From: Flavobacteriales bacterium UBA6051
GTDB taxonomy: Bacteria > Bacteroidota > Bacteroidia > Flavobacteriales_D > Crocinitomicaceae
Length of the DNA stretch: 64,000 bases
Assembly (NCBI GenBank): GCA_002427735.1
Contig: DIYP01000007.1
Coordinates: forward strand, 248,001 to 312,000
Reading direction: 5' to 3'
The notes beneath the pieces are model-generated. The model did not search any database. It had not been told where the DNA came from and was given only the letters and a program-made list of their open reading frames with translations. Made by a program: the position numbers and the translations under genes. Shown here in pieces: positions 8,300 to 16,839 of the stretch; positions within the stretch are counted from its first letter, which is position 1; every line of letters begins with the position of its first letter.

Positions 8300-10543
8300 A
8301 TGAAATTTATTGTTTTGTCTGTGCTCATTTTGAGTACTGGCTTCATCTGGTCTCAGTCAATATCCGGTCTGATATCAGATAAAAAAACTTCTGAAGGTAT
8401 ACCGTTTGCATCCGTATACCTCCCAGAATTCGAAATAGGAGCAAAATGTGATGAAAATGGAAAATTTTCCATTTCCGGAGATTTGCCCGGTACCGTTAAA
8501 GTGCGTGTTACTGCATTCGGCTATGAACCATACATTGATCGTATAGATGCAAGTGGTGGTGTGTTGGACGTTCAATTGACTTCAACGCACCTTCAACTTC
8601 CTGAAGCGACGGTGTCCAGTCCTGTGAGTGACATTCAGCGTGAGAATGTTGTTTTCATCGATACCAAGAAGCTGTCAGAGTTAAACGTTATCCCTGGAAC
8701 GCTTGGTGATGCACTTTCAAATATGAATGGTGTTTATCAATCATCAACAGGACAAGGAATCTCTAAGCCTGTCATTCGCGGAATGCAGGGAATGAGAGTT
8801 ATTACAATGTTGAATGGACTTCGGATAGAGAATCAGCAATGGGGAGGTGATCATGGAATGGTCTTTACGGGACTTGGAATAGGTTCGGTTGAAATCGTGA
8901 AAGGTCCGGCTTCTTTGATGTATGGTGCTGATGCCTTAGGTGGAGTAGCTTATTTTGTGGATGAGCAATTTGCGAATCAAGGAACGCATTCAGGCTCCGT
9001 AAGCACACGTTTTGAAACAGCAACTTTGGGTACGACGAGCGATGTGCAGTATAAACTTTCAGGGACGAATACTCGTTTCAGTTTTGCCGGGTTATATAGT
9101 GATCATGCAGATTATGTACTTCCAAATAATCGATTTGCTGGAAACTCCCGCTATAGTAATATTGGCGGAAAGTTCGGATTTGGATACAATCGAAAAAAAT
9201 GGTTGATCAATGTGCGCTATGCATTTTCCAATTCCAATATTGGAATACCAGGCCATACGCATGATTCAATTCCAGACCTCACGGAATTTCAATTTGGTGA
9301 TCAGGAACGAAGCAGAATTATTCCTGAACAACGAATCAACAACCATTTTTTATCAGTAAAGAACAAATGGTTCTTGGAGAATGGAGAAGTAAGTGTGCTA
9401 TTAGGGCATACGTTCAATGGTCTGCAAGAATATGAAGAGAAGTTACTTTCTCCCGCACTTAAAGTGAATTTGAACAACTCGTTGTATCATGCAAAATGGA
9501 AACATCGTTTCAGTAATGCGCTTAAGTTGATCGTTGGCGCTCAAGGTGGGATGCAGATGAATCGAAACGGCGACACGTGGACCAATGAAGAGTTAATTCC
9601 AAACTTTAATCAGTTGGATAATGGTCTTTACACTTTGCTTCACTATACAGGGAAGAAGTTGAGTTTGTTGGGAGGGGTGCGTTATGATATCAGATCTCTG
9701 GATGTTATGAATTCTGAATTGCATGGAAATTTCTCCAGAACCTACCAAAGTGTTAATGGTTCTTTAGGAGCTGTTTATGCAGGTAAGAAAAATACGTTGA
9801 GGCTGAATGCATCATCTGGTTTTAGAAGTCCCCATGTTTCAGAGTTAGCTGCGAATGGAGTTCATCATGGAACTTTTCGTTATGAATTAGGTGATATCAA
9901 TCTGGTTTCAGAGCAAGCGACTCAATTGGACTTTACTTATGAACTTAGTAGCGAGCATCTTGAGTTTATTGTAAATCCATTTTTCATGGGAATCCAGAAC
10001 TATATTTACGTCAACCCGAGAGATTCTGTTGTAGATGGTTATCCTTTATTCGCCTACGAACAACTAGATCTTGCCATGCTTTATGGCGGAGACATTGGCT
10101 TCCATTATCACCCGCATTTCGTGCATTGGTTGCACTTAGAAGCGGCTTATTCTCATATCGAGTCTGATGATGGACGAGGTGGTTACTTGCCATTGATCCC
10201 ACAGAATCGAATTTCTTCAGCGTTACGCTTTATGTTAGAAGATTTCTTCCCTGGTAAATTCAAACTGTCGGAGATAGTTGTTCAATACAGATATCATTTT
10301 GATAGAACATTAGTTGCGATCAATGAAACTTCTAGTCCTGAGTATCATTTGGTGAATGCTGGCGTGAATATGCGTATAGATATGAACACACCACTGGAAA
10401 TTGGTGTTGGGGTTAGAAATGTGTTGAATACGGCATACATAGATCATCTTTCAAGGCTCAAAAATATTGAGCTACAACATCCAGGTAGAAATATCTACTG
10501 TCAATTAAAGTGGAGTTTCAATGCTCCCAGAAAAAGTAAATAA
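8300..10543 (+). CDS. TonB-dependent outer-membrane receptor, ZnuD-like
   Basis: Outer-membrane TonB-dependent receptor of 747 residues for a metal or chelate. Start at ATG 8300 (MKFIVLSVL) gives a clean signal peptide; an in-frame start at 8261 would add 13 residues that spoil it. Seen: a carboxypeptidase-regulatory-like domain (about 22-105: ISGLISDKKTSEGIPFASVY), a plug with GTLGDALSNMNGVYQ, KPVIRGMQGMRV and EIVKGPASLMYGADALGG, and a 22-strand barrel. Barrel features include GHTHD and ANGVHHGTFRYELGDINL, which resemble the zinc receptor ZnuD. With the His-rich gene upstream and a Cys-rich lipoprotein downstream this points to zinc uptake. The substrate is inferred; copper or cobalt remain possible. 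Confidence 0.88.
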   Translation: MKFIVLSVLILSTGFIWSQSISGLISDKKTSEGIPFASVYLPEFEIGAKCDENGKFSISGDLPGTVKVRVTAFGYEPYIDRIDASGGVLDVQLTSTHLQLPEATVSSPVSDIQRENVVFIDTKKLSELNVIPGTLGDALSNMNGVYQSSTGQGISKPVIRGMQGMRVITMLNGLRIENQQWGGDHGMVFTGLGIGSVEIVKGPASLMYGADALGGVAYFVDEQFANQGTHSGSVSTRFETATLGTTSDVQYKLSGTNTRFSFAGLYSDHADYVLPNNRFAGNSRYSNIGGKFGFGYNRKKWLINVRYAFSNSNIGIPGHTHDSIPDLTEFQFGDQERSRIIPEQRINNHFLSVKNKWFLENGEVSVLLGHTFNGLQEYEEKLLSPALKVNLNNSLYHAKWKHRFSNALKLIVGAQGGMQMNRNGDTWTNEELIPNFNQLDNGLYTLLHYTGKKLSLLGGVRYDIRSLDVMNSELHGNFSRTYQSVNGSLGAVYAGKKNTLRLNASSGFRSPHVSELAANGVHHGTFRYELGDINLVSEQATQLDFTYELSSEHLEFIVNPFFMGIQNYIYVNPRDSVVDGYPLFAYEQLDLAMLYGGDIGFHYHPHFVHWLHLEAAYSHIESDDGRGGYLPLIPQNRISSALRFMLEDFFPGKFKLSEIVVQYRYHFDRTLVAINETSSPEYHLVNAGVNMRIDMNTPLEIGVGVRNVLNTAYIDHLSRLKNIELQHPGRNIYCQLKWSFNAPRKSK

Positions 10544-10574
10544 TAAACAAATACATAAATCAAAAATCACAATT

Positions 10575-10787
10575 ATGAAAACTAAATCAATTTTAGGAAT
10601 CGCTCTTTTGGGCTTAGCTGTTGTTTCTTTCTCATCATGTAAGAAATGTGGAGAATGTCATTATGATGCAGCTGATGGAAGTGAAGTAGAAATCGGAGAA
10701 TACTGTGGTGATGACCTAGAGGCTATCGAGTCTAGTGGTTACGTAGTAAACGGTGAAACTTTCACAGTACATTGTGGAGAGCACTAA
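10575..10787 (+). CDS. Small Cys-rich lipoprotein
   Basis: Lipoprotein of 70 residues with signal peptide and lipobox FSSC (Cys22). The mature part has four more cysteines (Cys25, 28, 44, 67) in KKCGECHY, EYCGDD and VHCGEH, a layout that could bind a metal or form two disulphides. Start ATG 10575 is chosen because it opens the signal peptide; an upstream in-frame ATG at 10521 overlaps the TonB receptor gene and adds a polar stretch. It is 31 bases downstream of the receptor and ends at a strong terminator, so it is probably the last gene of that operon. Function unknown. Confidence 0.75.
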   Translation: MKTKSILGIALLGLAVVSFSSCKKCGECHYDAADGSEVEIGEYCGDDLEAIESSGYVVNGETFTVHCGEH

Positions 10788-10805
10788 GAATGTGCAATTA
10801 GAATG

Positions 10806-10831
10806 AAAAAGGGGCTTTCGAGCCCCTTTTT
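10806..10831. terminator. Rho-independent terminator after the TonB receptor cluster
   Basis: Perfect stem AAAAAGGGGCT / AGCCCCTTTTT with a TTCG tetraloop at 10817-10820. GC-rich core plus a T run closes the 7926-10787 unit. Confidence 0.92.
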
Positions 10832-10999
10832 CGTTTTTATGAAGTTATGTTAACCACTCCTAAGGGAAAGGGGTTCGTTGAGCATTATCCTCTTTGAGAA
10901 TGCTTTATTTGTAAAATCGTTTTGTTGGATTTCGTTTCTTTTATCACAAAGAGCATTATAGAGTTACTAACCCCCTTATGGGATTAAAACCAAAACAAT

Positions 11000-11170
11000 A
11001 TGAAAGGAGTAGTTTTTAGCATTCTGACATTTTTTACCAGCTTAACTTTACTGGGGATTTTATTTAAAGTCATGCACTGGCCAGGAGCGGGAATTGGTCT
11101 GGTCATCGGAGTAGCAGGATTATCATTGATTGCGATTCCCCTTTTCGCGGTCTACAAGTATCGCGTATGA
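11000..11170 (+). CDS. Small two-helix membrane protein with an HWPGA motif
   Basis: Short ORF of 56 residues (ATG 11000, TGA 11168-11170). Seen: hydrophobic segments at about residues 3-22 and 31-52 separated by LFKVMHWPGAG, ending in the basic tail VYKYRV. The FKxxHWPGA pattern between two helices recurs in small Bacteroidota membrane proteins and in the N-terminal region of the gliding/T9SS motor protein GldL (there as F-K-x-x-H-x-P-G-A). It stands alone between a terminator (10806-10831) and the next gene at 11305. A stand-alone protein of unknown function is the safest reading; the GldL resemblance is limited to the motif. Confidence 0.7.
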   Translation: MKGVVFSILTFFTSLTLLGILFKVMHWPGAGIGLVIGVAGLSLIAIPLFAVYKYRV

Positions 11171-11304
11171 TGTTTTATAAAGTGGAAGGAGTCATTAGGC
11201 TCCTTCTGCATTAGAACTCCAAGGTGTTTCCAGTTTTGCTTCATTACATTTGGCTGAAAGAAAAGAAAATGCGAAATTTTGGTTTAAAATCTAATATTTA
11301 GTGT

Positions 11305-12396
11305 ATGAAAAAGAACTACTTGTTAATAATCGGGACTGTTTTTTCGGCTTTTACAGGTTTTGCCCAACCTGATGAGCGCATGACATTAGTTGAGACCTTC
11401 ACTTCTTCAACCTGCCCTCCATGTGTGGGAGGAAATATTGTTCTTGAAGATTTTTTAGCTCAACCGGAGAACTCAAATAAAACTGTTTCCCTGAAATATC
11501 AAATGAGCTGGCCAGGGTCAGGCGATCCATATTATACGGCAGAAGGTGGAATTCGAAGAAATGTTTATTCCGTTTCAGGTGTTCCTAATACTGTTCTTGA
11601 TGGTGCACAGAATGGAAATTTTCAAGGAGGGCCTTCAAATTTAGCTCAAGGTGATTTTGATGCTGCATATGCGATTACACCAGATATCAATGTTGATGCT
11701 TTTTACCAAATCGATGAGCAAACACAAACGGTAAGTGTGCAAGTGGATCTCGAAGCATTTACTGATTTTCCACCAAGCGCTCGTATTTACATAGCGATTT
11801 TTGAATATGAGACCTTCAATAATACAGGATCCAATGGTGAAACTGAATTTGCTCATGTTATGAAGAAAATGGTTGGGGTAGGAGCCGCTGGAAATTCTTT
11901 TGGAGGAATGAACTCTGGAGAAATTGAACATTTTGAGTATAGTTATACATTCAATGGGAGCTACGTATTACCTCCTGATGCCAATAGTCCTATAGATCAT
12001 GCTCAAGAACATTCTATAGAAGAGTTTTCAGATTTAGGAGTAGCTGTTTGGGTGCAAAATGCAATTTCCAGAGAGGTACATCAGGCAACGTATGCCGTTC
12101 CCGGGTTCAGTCCTTTGTCAGTTAGTGAGAATTCTGAATCGTTGACTTCTGCCAAGATTTATCCAAATCCGGCTTCTGATAATGCGGCTATCGCGTTTCA
12201 TTCTACAATGGTTCAGGACGTGATGATCGATGTGTACAGTGCTGATGGTCAATTGGTTTATCAATCATCAGAAGAAAATGTAGAAATAGGAAGAACAGTG
12301 CATGAATTCTCTACAGAAGGACTTGCAAGTGGCTTGTATTCTGTTGCCATTCATTCTGATTCCGGATCAATCATGAAAAAATTAAGTGTGCGTTAA
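11305..12396 (+). CDS. Secreted Omp28/thioredoxin-like protein with T9SS sorting domain
   Basis: Secreted protein of 363 residues. Seen: signal peptide (1-20), a thioredoxin-like region with ETFTSSTCPPCVGG (Cys37 and Cys40 as a CPPC redox pair) followed by a middle beta-rich domain like Omp28-related proteins, and a C-terminal T9SS sorting domain beginning at IYPNPASDNAAI and closing with GSIMKKLSVR. The CPPC motif suggests disulphide exchange or a redox role outside the cell; activity is not established. Exported by Sec and then by the type IX system to the surface or medium. Single-gene unit ending at a strong terminator. Confidence 0.85.
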   Translation: MKKNYLLIIGTVFSAFTGFAQPDERMTLVETFTSSTCPPCVGGNIVLEDFLAQPENSNKTVSLKYQMSWPGSGDPYYTAEGGIRRNVYSVSGVPNTVLDGAQNGNFQGGPSNLAQGDFDAAYAITPDINVDAFYQIDEQTQTVSVQVDLEAFTDFPPSARIYIAIFEYETFNNTGSNGETEFAHVMKKMVGVGAAGNSFGGMNSGEIEHFEYSYTFNGSYVLPPDANSPIDHAQEHSIEEFSDLGVAVWVQNAISREVHQATYAVPGFSPLSVSENSESLTSAKIYPNPASDNAAIAFHSTMVQDVMIDVYSADGQLVYQSSEENVEIGRTVHEFSTEGLASGLYSVAIHSDSGSIMKKLSVR

Positions 12397-12422
12397 TGCT
12401 CACGAATGAATAACTTAGATAG

Positions 12423-12448
12423 AAAGGGGCAATTGCCCCTTTTTTTGT
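12423..12448. terminator. Bidirectional terminator between convergent genes
   Basis: The 20-bp palindrome at 12423-12442 (AAAGGGGCAA / TTGCCCCTTT) is followed by a T run to 12447. It sits between the ends of the genes at 11305-12396 (plus) and 12454-13863 (minus) and could serve both. Confidence 0.85.
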
Positions 12449-12453
12449 CTCCC

Positions 12454-13863
12454 TCAATAAGTTCCGACAGTAGAATTGGATGGAGCGGCAATTGTGGTGC
12501 TCGACCATGAACTGCCGGATACTTCGTTCAGCCCAAAGCCGTATGCATTTGTATCATTTCCTATAACAATTCTGTTTCCTGCACCTTCAGAGTATAAAAC
12601 AGGGGAGGAGAGCGGTTGCGTATACCAGTTGCTTCCACTTACAAAGTTAAATCCGAAGCCGTAAGCGTTGTCATCATTATATATAACGATTCGACCGCTA
12701 GATACCTCGAAACCTGTAATCGGAGAAGATAGCGCTTGTGTATACCAATTACTTCCACTTGTGAAATTAAACCCGAAGCCATAAGCGTTGGTGGCTGTAT
12801 AGATGACAATATTGGTGTCAGAGGCAATGGCTCCCAGTATCGTGCCACTAATCGTGGCCGTATACCAATTACTACCGGACACGAAATTTTTTCCATAACC
12901 TTTTGCAGTGGAACTTGAATAGACAACTATTCTACCATCACCAGATTTAATGATTTCGCAAGCACTAAGTCCAGCTTGACCTTGAAGACCTGTTGAGCCA
13001 GTTGGGCCGGTCGGACCTTGCAAATTCGGTGTGGTAAAAGTTGACATATCTGTATAAACGAAGGTCACTGTTCCATCTCCGTTATCTATTGTATTGACAA
13101 TCCCATTTCCAGTAGGACCAATGGCTCCAGCAGGTCCAGGAGCGCCTGTTGCTCCCGTCGGTCCTTGTAGGTTTGGAGTTGTGAAAGTTGACATGTCGGT
13201 GTAAACAAAAGTGAGCGTTCCATCGCCATTATCTATTGTATTGACAATTCCATTTCCTGTAGGCCCCTGAGACCCTGTAGGTCCAGTTGCTCCCGTCGGT
13301 CCTGATGGGCCGGTAGGTCCTTCAAGGTTTGGGGTTGTAAATGTTGACATATCTGAATAAACAAAAGTCAGCGTTCCATCACCGTTATCAATGGTATTTA
13401 CAATCCCGACTCCAGTTGTGCCTTGCGGTCCAGCTGGTCCTTGTGGTCCTGGAATACTGCTTCCACTCGAATTAGCGTAAAGTGCATAAGGTACGCTCAA
13501 GAGCTGTGAAGAACCCATTAAGTCAAAAGCTGTGCCTCCGGAAGGATCAAACTCGACTTGAATGAAGAATGAATTATTTCCCCAATCAATAGTAGAGAAA
13601 TCACCAGAGACTATAGTTCCGGAACCTATTTGCAGGTCTACTAATCCATAAGAATTGGATGTTGTACTTTGGGTCTCAACGTAGACAGGGCTCCCTGTGG
13701 ATGAACCAGCAAGAATACTAATTCTAAAATTGACCGCCTGATCAGAAAGAATGGTTCCCGTAGCGTTGCGAACAACAGCCTGATATTTAAAAGATTCAGG
13801 TGCTTGAGAGAAAAGACACAAATGAAAGAAAAAGGTAAGAATTAGAAGGAGTTTATTTTTCAT
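12454..13863 (-). CDS. Secreted collagen-like repeat protein
   Basis: Exported protein of 469 residues. Seen: signal peptide (1-20); an N-terminal beta-domain (21-130: FKYQAVVRNATGTILSDQAV) common in Bacteroidota collagen-like proteins; Gly-X-Y blocks at 138-152, 182-203, 233-252 and 283-298; three near-identical spacers NTIDNGDGTLTFVY...STFTTPNL between them (starting near 156, 208, 257); then four tandem 40-residue repeats with SGSNWYT-type signatures at 329, 369, 409 and 449. No T9SS tail is evident. Likely a surface or matrix protein; triple-helix formation and adhesion are inferences. Gly-X-Y tracts and repeats may vary in copy number between strains. Confidence 0.85.
   Translation of the reverse strand: MKNKLLLILTFFFHLCLFSQAPESFKYQAVVRNATGTILSDQAVNFRISILAGSSTGSPVYVETQSTTSNSYGLVDLQIGSGTIVSGDFSTIDWGNNSFFIQVEFDPSGGTAFDLMGSSQLLSVPYALYANSSGSSIPGPQGPAGPQGTTGVGIVNTIDNGDGTLTFVYSDMSTFTTPNLEGPTGPSGPTGATGPTGSQGPTGNGIVNTIDNGDGTLTFVYTDMSTFTTPNLQGPTGATGAPGPAGAIGPTGNGIVNTIDNGDGTVTFVYTDMSTFTTPNLQGPTGPTGSTGLQGQAGLSACEIIKSGDGRIVVYSSSTAKGYGKNFVSGSNWYTATISGTILGAIASDTNIVIYTATNAYGFGFNFTSGSNWYTQALSSPITGFEVSSGRIVIYNDDNAYGFGFNFVSGSNWYTQPLSSPVLYSEGAGNRIVIGNDTNAYGFGLNEVSGSSWSSTTIAAPSNSTVGTY
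12457..12933 (-). repeat. Four tandem 120-bp (40-residue) repeats in the collagen-like gene
   Basis: The encoded units RIVVYSSSTAKGYGKNFVSG, NIVIYTATNAYGFGFNFTSG, RIVIYNDDNAYGFGFNFVSG and RIVIGNDTNAYGFGLNEVSG recur with an exact 40-residue period, each followed by a S-(N/S)-W-Y/S-T/S segment. Confidence 0.85.
12966..13407 (-). repeat. Three spacer repeats alternating with Gly-X-Y tracts
   Basis: Near-identical segments of about 27 residues (IVNTIDNGDGTLTFVY then S/T-DMSTFTTPNL) start near residues 154, 206 and 255, spaced 52 and 49 residues apart, and alternate with GPTG-type collagen blocks of variable length. Confidence 0.82.
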
Positions 13864-13916
13864 GAATAATATTTTTTAGCGCATTACAATCGTATTGATT
13901 ATATAAAGGCATTTGA

Positions 13917-14633
13917 CTAGCGTTGTAAAACAACTTGAAGGAATTGTCCTTGATCTCCATCGGTCGGAGAGGTAACTAAAGACATATCACAGGTAATTGA
14001 CTCTTGAAATTTATTGAAAACGACTTGATCGTTCTTTTTTTCACTCGTCAATAATTCATCCAAAGAATCTATACCGTCAAAGAGCTGATTCAACTCAATA
14101 GAGCTAATTTCTTCGTTCGAATAACCGAAAAGCTCAAGAGCAGAGGGGTTTGCTCGTGCAACGCTACCACCTTTGTCAAATTGAAGTATGGCGTCAGAAC
14201 TTGTTTCGAATAAATGTTGAAAATAGGTGTCAAGGTTAATCAAATGTTGTTTTCTTCGACTTACCTCAATACCGGCTTCAAACGTCTGTTTCAATTCATC
14301 CTCATGCCAAGGTTTCGTGATATAAGAATAGATCTGCCCTTTATTGATTGCATCAATGACCGCCTGAATATCGGAGAATCCAGTAAGCAATATTCTAACT
14401 GTATCAGGGTGGTCTTTTCGAATCCACTCAAAAAACTGAACTCCCGTCATTTTGGGCATTCTTTGATCTGCAACAACAATTTTGATATTGTGCTCTTCGA
14501 TCAACTTTTTACCATCTTCACCGTTCGTTGCCGTATGTACTTCATAGTCCCTGCGGAAGTTAGCACGGAAAGCTAAAAGGTTTACCTGCTCATCGTCGAT
14601 GTAGAGAATGGGTATTTTCAGTGAACTGCTCAT
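13917..14633 (-). CDS. Response regulator: REC domain plus PAS domain
   Basis: Signalling protein of 238 residues. Seen: receiver domain at 6-125 with acidic pair Asp13-Asp14 (YIDDEQ), phospho-acceptor Asp56 in VVADQRMP, Thr84 in LLTGFSD and Lys107 in YITKPW; then a PAS domain from about residue 132 (FQHLFETSSDAILQFDKGG). There is no DNA-binding or enzymatic output. It begins 23 bases after the histidine kinase gene and is the last gene of the four-gene minus-strand operon. The receiver closely resembles the stand-alone regulator at 20163-20627. Protein-protein output through the PAS domain is an inference. Confidence 0.9.
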   Translation of the reverse strand: MSSSLKIPILYIDDEQVNLLAFRANFRRDYEVHTATNGEDGKKLIEEHNIKIVVADQRMPKMTGVQFFEWIRKDHPDTVRILLTGFSDIQAVIDAINKGQIYSYITKPWHEDELKQTFEAGIEVSRRKQHLINLDTYFQHLFETSSDAILQFDKGGSVARANPSALELFGYSNEEISSIELNQLFDGIDSLDELLTSEKKNDQVVFNKFQESITCDMSLVTSPTDGDQGQFLQVVLQR

Positions 14634-14656
14634 TGACGAAAATAAATATAAAGAAT

Positions 14657-16798
14657 TTAGCTTTGCTTTAATGGGATTTTAAGGATAAATGTTGTCCCTT
14701 CTCCCAATTTGGATGACACTTCTATATTTCCATTATGCAACTCCACAATACTGTAACCAATTGATAGCCCCAGTCCAGTTCCCTCACCAACATCTTTGGT
14801 AGTAAAGAACGGTTCAAAAATCTTGTTTTTTGTTTCTTCAGACATTCCACTGCCGTTATCAGTGAATTCTACTTGCACGTAGTCCTCATGTTGCTTGGAT
14901 TGTATAATAATCTTTCCATCATTTCTATTCGATTGTTTAATCGCCTGAATAGAGTTGGTGAGTAAATTCATAAAGAGTTGATTCAATTTTCCAGGATAAC
15001 ATTCGATTGCATCAAGCTCACCCAATTGTCTGTCAATAATGATTCCATGCTCATTCAGTTCATTATCAATGATTGTGATCGTAGAATTTATTCCTTCGTT
15101 TATGTTGACATATTTTAAATCACCCTCATCCAGTCTTGAGAAGTTGCGTAAGCCCTTAACAATTTCAGCAGTTCTAGAGGCGCCCTCGCCAATTCCGGCA
15201 ATTAACTCATCCACCTCAATTTTCAGGAAGTCAATATCTAACTCCTTTGCCAGTGCTTGAATTTTTTCCAGTTGAGGCGTAACATCTTTTTCCGGATCCA
15301 AATTCTGATAATTATCAATCAGTTCCAGAAGATCTGCTATATCACGTTTTAATGGTTCGACGTTAGCAGTAACGAAATTGATGGGATTATTGATTTCGTG
15401 CGCTATACCTGCCGTTAACTGTCCAAGTGAAGCCATTTTTTCCGATTCGACTAGTTTGGATTGTGTTTGCTTCAGATCATTATACGTTTGATTGAGCTCA
15501 TCGTTTGATTCTTGAAGTTCCTTTGTTCGTTCGTTGACCCGCTTTTCAAGTATTACATTTTGCTCACGGATGATACGCTCATTTTCTAATGATACACGTA
15601 AGGATTCCGCCTGTGACTCTTCTTTTTCCTTTTTAAGAATATTGATTTTATCGGCTAGAGCAAGGGATAGCATCCCAACTTCAATAGCCGAACCTACTGG
15701 CATTGTGTATGTTGTAATCCAGTTGTATGGAAGTACGCCAACGTCTCGAAGTACGAAGATGAACACACCAATCAGAAAGATTGCCCATGCATAGAAGAAA
15801 AAGCGTGCTGGGCGATAACCTCTTCTTGAAATCAATAGAGACAAGAAAATCATGAAGAAAGAAATCAACATGGCGTTGATTTGAATCAACTGTTGTGCGA
15901 GGTTGTGCATGCCAATAAAAGCCAGGAATATATTGGCGAAAGAGATAGCTACAAAAACGTAAATAAGCTTATCCAGTTTTGGAGTAAACTCCTTCGTATG
16001 TAAAAATACTTTCATGAACCATATACCTGCAGCTCCCACCAGGGCAGGGAAGAGGAACACACTTTGTTCGGCGAGCCAGGTATTCTCAGGCCACAAAAGG
16101 CGATAAGTATACCCATTGAGCGCAGTTTGCGTGAAGCCTACGAGTGCAATGTAAATTACGTACCAGATGTAAGCACGGTCTCTTATAGTGAAGAAAATGA
16201 ATAAATTATAGGCCATCATTATTAAGATGATGCCTATGTAAATCCCGAAGAACAAATCTTTTGACAAAAGGCCCTCAGTCATTTTTTCACGTGTCGAAAT
16301 TTGCAATGGAACAAGTATTTGCTCTCCCGACTTAAGGCGTATAATGTATTCTTGCGTTTCTCCTTGTGGAATGTTTAATTCGAAAATGTACTGCTGATGC
16401 TGAATAGTACGCTCTTTAAAAGGGTAGATTTCTCCAAATTCGATATGTTCACTTGTTCCATCTGGATGAAGTGTATAGAAGTCGACATAATCAAGTGTAG
16501 GTTGATCAAGCGTAAGGAACAATGCTGATTGATCAGTACTGTTTTTTATGCGCACCTTAATCCACCAGTTGGATTGTGAAATTCCTAGAAAAGGAACGCG
16601 CATTTCAGCGTCTTTGAAATCATCGCTTTCAAGAACTTCTTCCAGGGACAGTTTACCAGTTGGGTCCTCCATGATTTCCATGTAGTTCCCCAGGTAATCC
16701 TTGTCGCTAATATGCTTAAATGAGTATATATCAGCCGATAAAGCGTATTGAAAATTGCACAACAATAGTGCAACAAAAATGAATTTTGTTAATCTCAT
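14657..16798 (-). CDS. 7TMR-DISM sensor histidine kinase
   Basis: Membrane sensor kinase of 713 residues. Seen: signal peptide (1-22); an extracytoplasmic 7TMR-DISMED2-type beta domain (about 25-170); seven hydrophobic spans between about 183 and 385; a long coiled coil (385-455); a HisKA domain with phospho-acceptor His467 in GIAHEINNPINFV; and a HATPase domain with N box (LMNLLTNSIQAI), G1 (FTDNGSGM), F box (FEPFFTTK) and G2 (GTGLGLSIGYSI). DISM domains are thought to bind carbohydrate-like or other small ligands; the ligand here is unknown. It lies 41 bases after the acyltransferase gene and 23 before the REC-PAS gene, so the likely partners are that regulator and the divergent one at 20163. 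Confidence 0.93.
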   Translation of the reverse strand: MRLTKFIFVALLLCNFQYALSADIYSFKHISDKDYLGNYMEIMEDPTGKLSLEEVLESDDFKDAEMRVPFLGISQSNWWIKVRIKNSTDQSALFLTLDQPTLDYVDFYTLHPDGTSEHIEFGEIYPFKERTIQHQQYIFELNIPQGETQEYIIRLKSGEQILVPLQISTREKMTEGLLSKDLFFGIYIGIILIMMAYNLFIFFTIRDRAYIWYVIYIALVGFTQTALNGYTYRLLWPENTWLAEQSVFLFPALVGAAGIWFMKVFLHTKEFTPKLDKLIYVFVAISFANIFLAFIGMHNLAQQLIQINAMLISFFMIFLSLLISRRGYRPARFFFYAWAIFLIGVFIFVLRDVGVLPYNWITTYTMPVGSAIEVGMLSLALADKINILKKEKEESQAESLRVSLENERIIREQNVILEKRVNERTKELQESNDELNQTYNDLKQTQSKLVESEKMASLGQLTAGIAHEINNPINFVTANVEPLKRDIADLLELIDNYQNLDPEKDVTPQLEKIQALAKELDIDFLKIEVDELIAGIGEGASRTAEIVKGLRNFSRLDEGDLKYVNINEGINSTITIIDNELNEHGIIIDRQLGELDAIECYPGKLNQLFMNLLTNSIQAIKQSNRNDGKIIIQSKQHEDYVQVEFTDNGSGMSEETKNKIFEPFFTTKDVGEGTGLGLSIGYSIVELHNGNIEVSSKLGEGTTFILKIPLKQS

Positions 16799-16839
16799 GT
16801 GTCTAATTTAGCGGTTATCGACTCGTTCTACTCGCCAAA

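Noticed and set aside
12457..13407. Regular repeats that might be a CRISPR array
   Set aside because: The repeats are 120-150 bp, keep the reading frame and encode protein modules; there is no short palindromic repeat with unique spacers.
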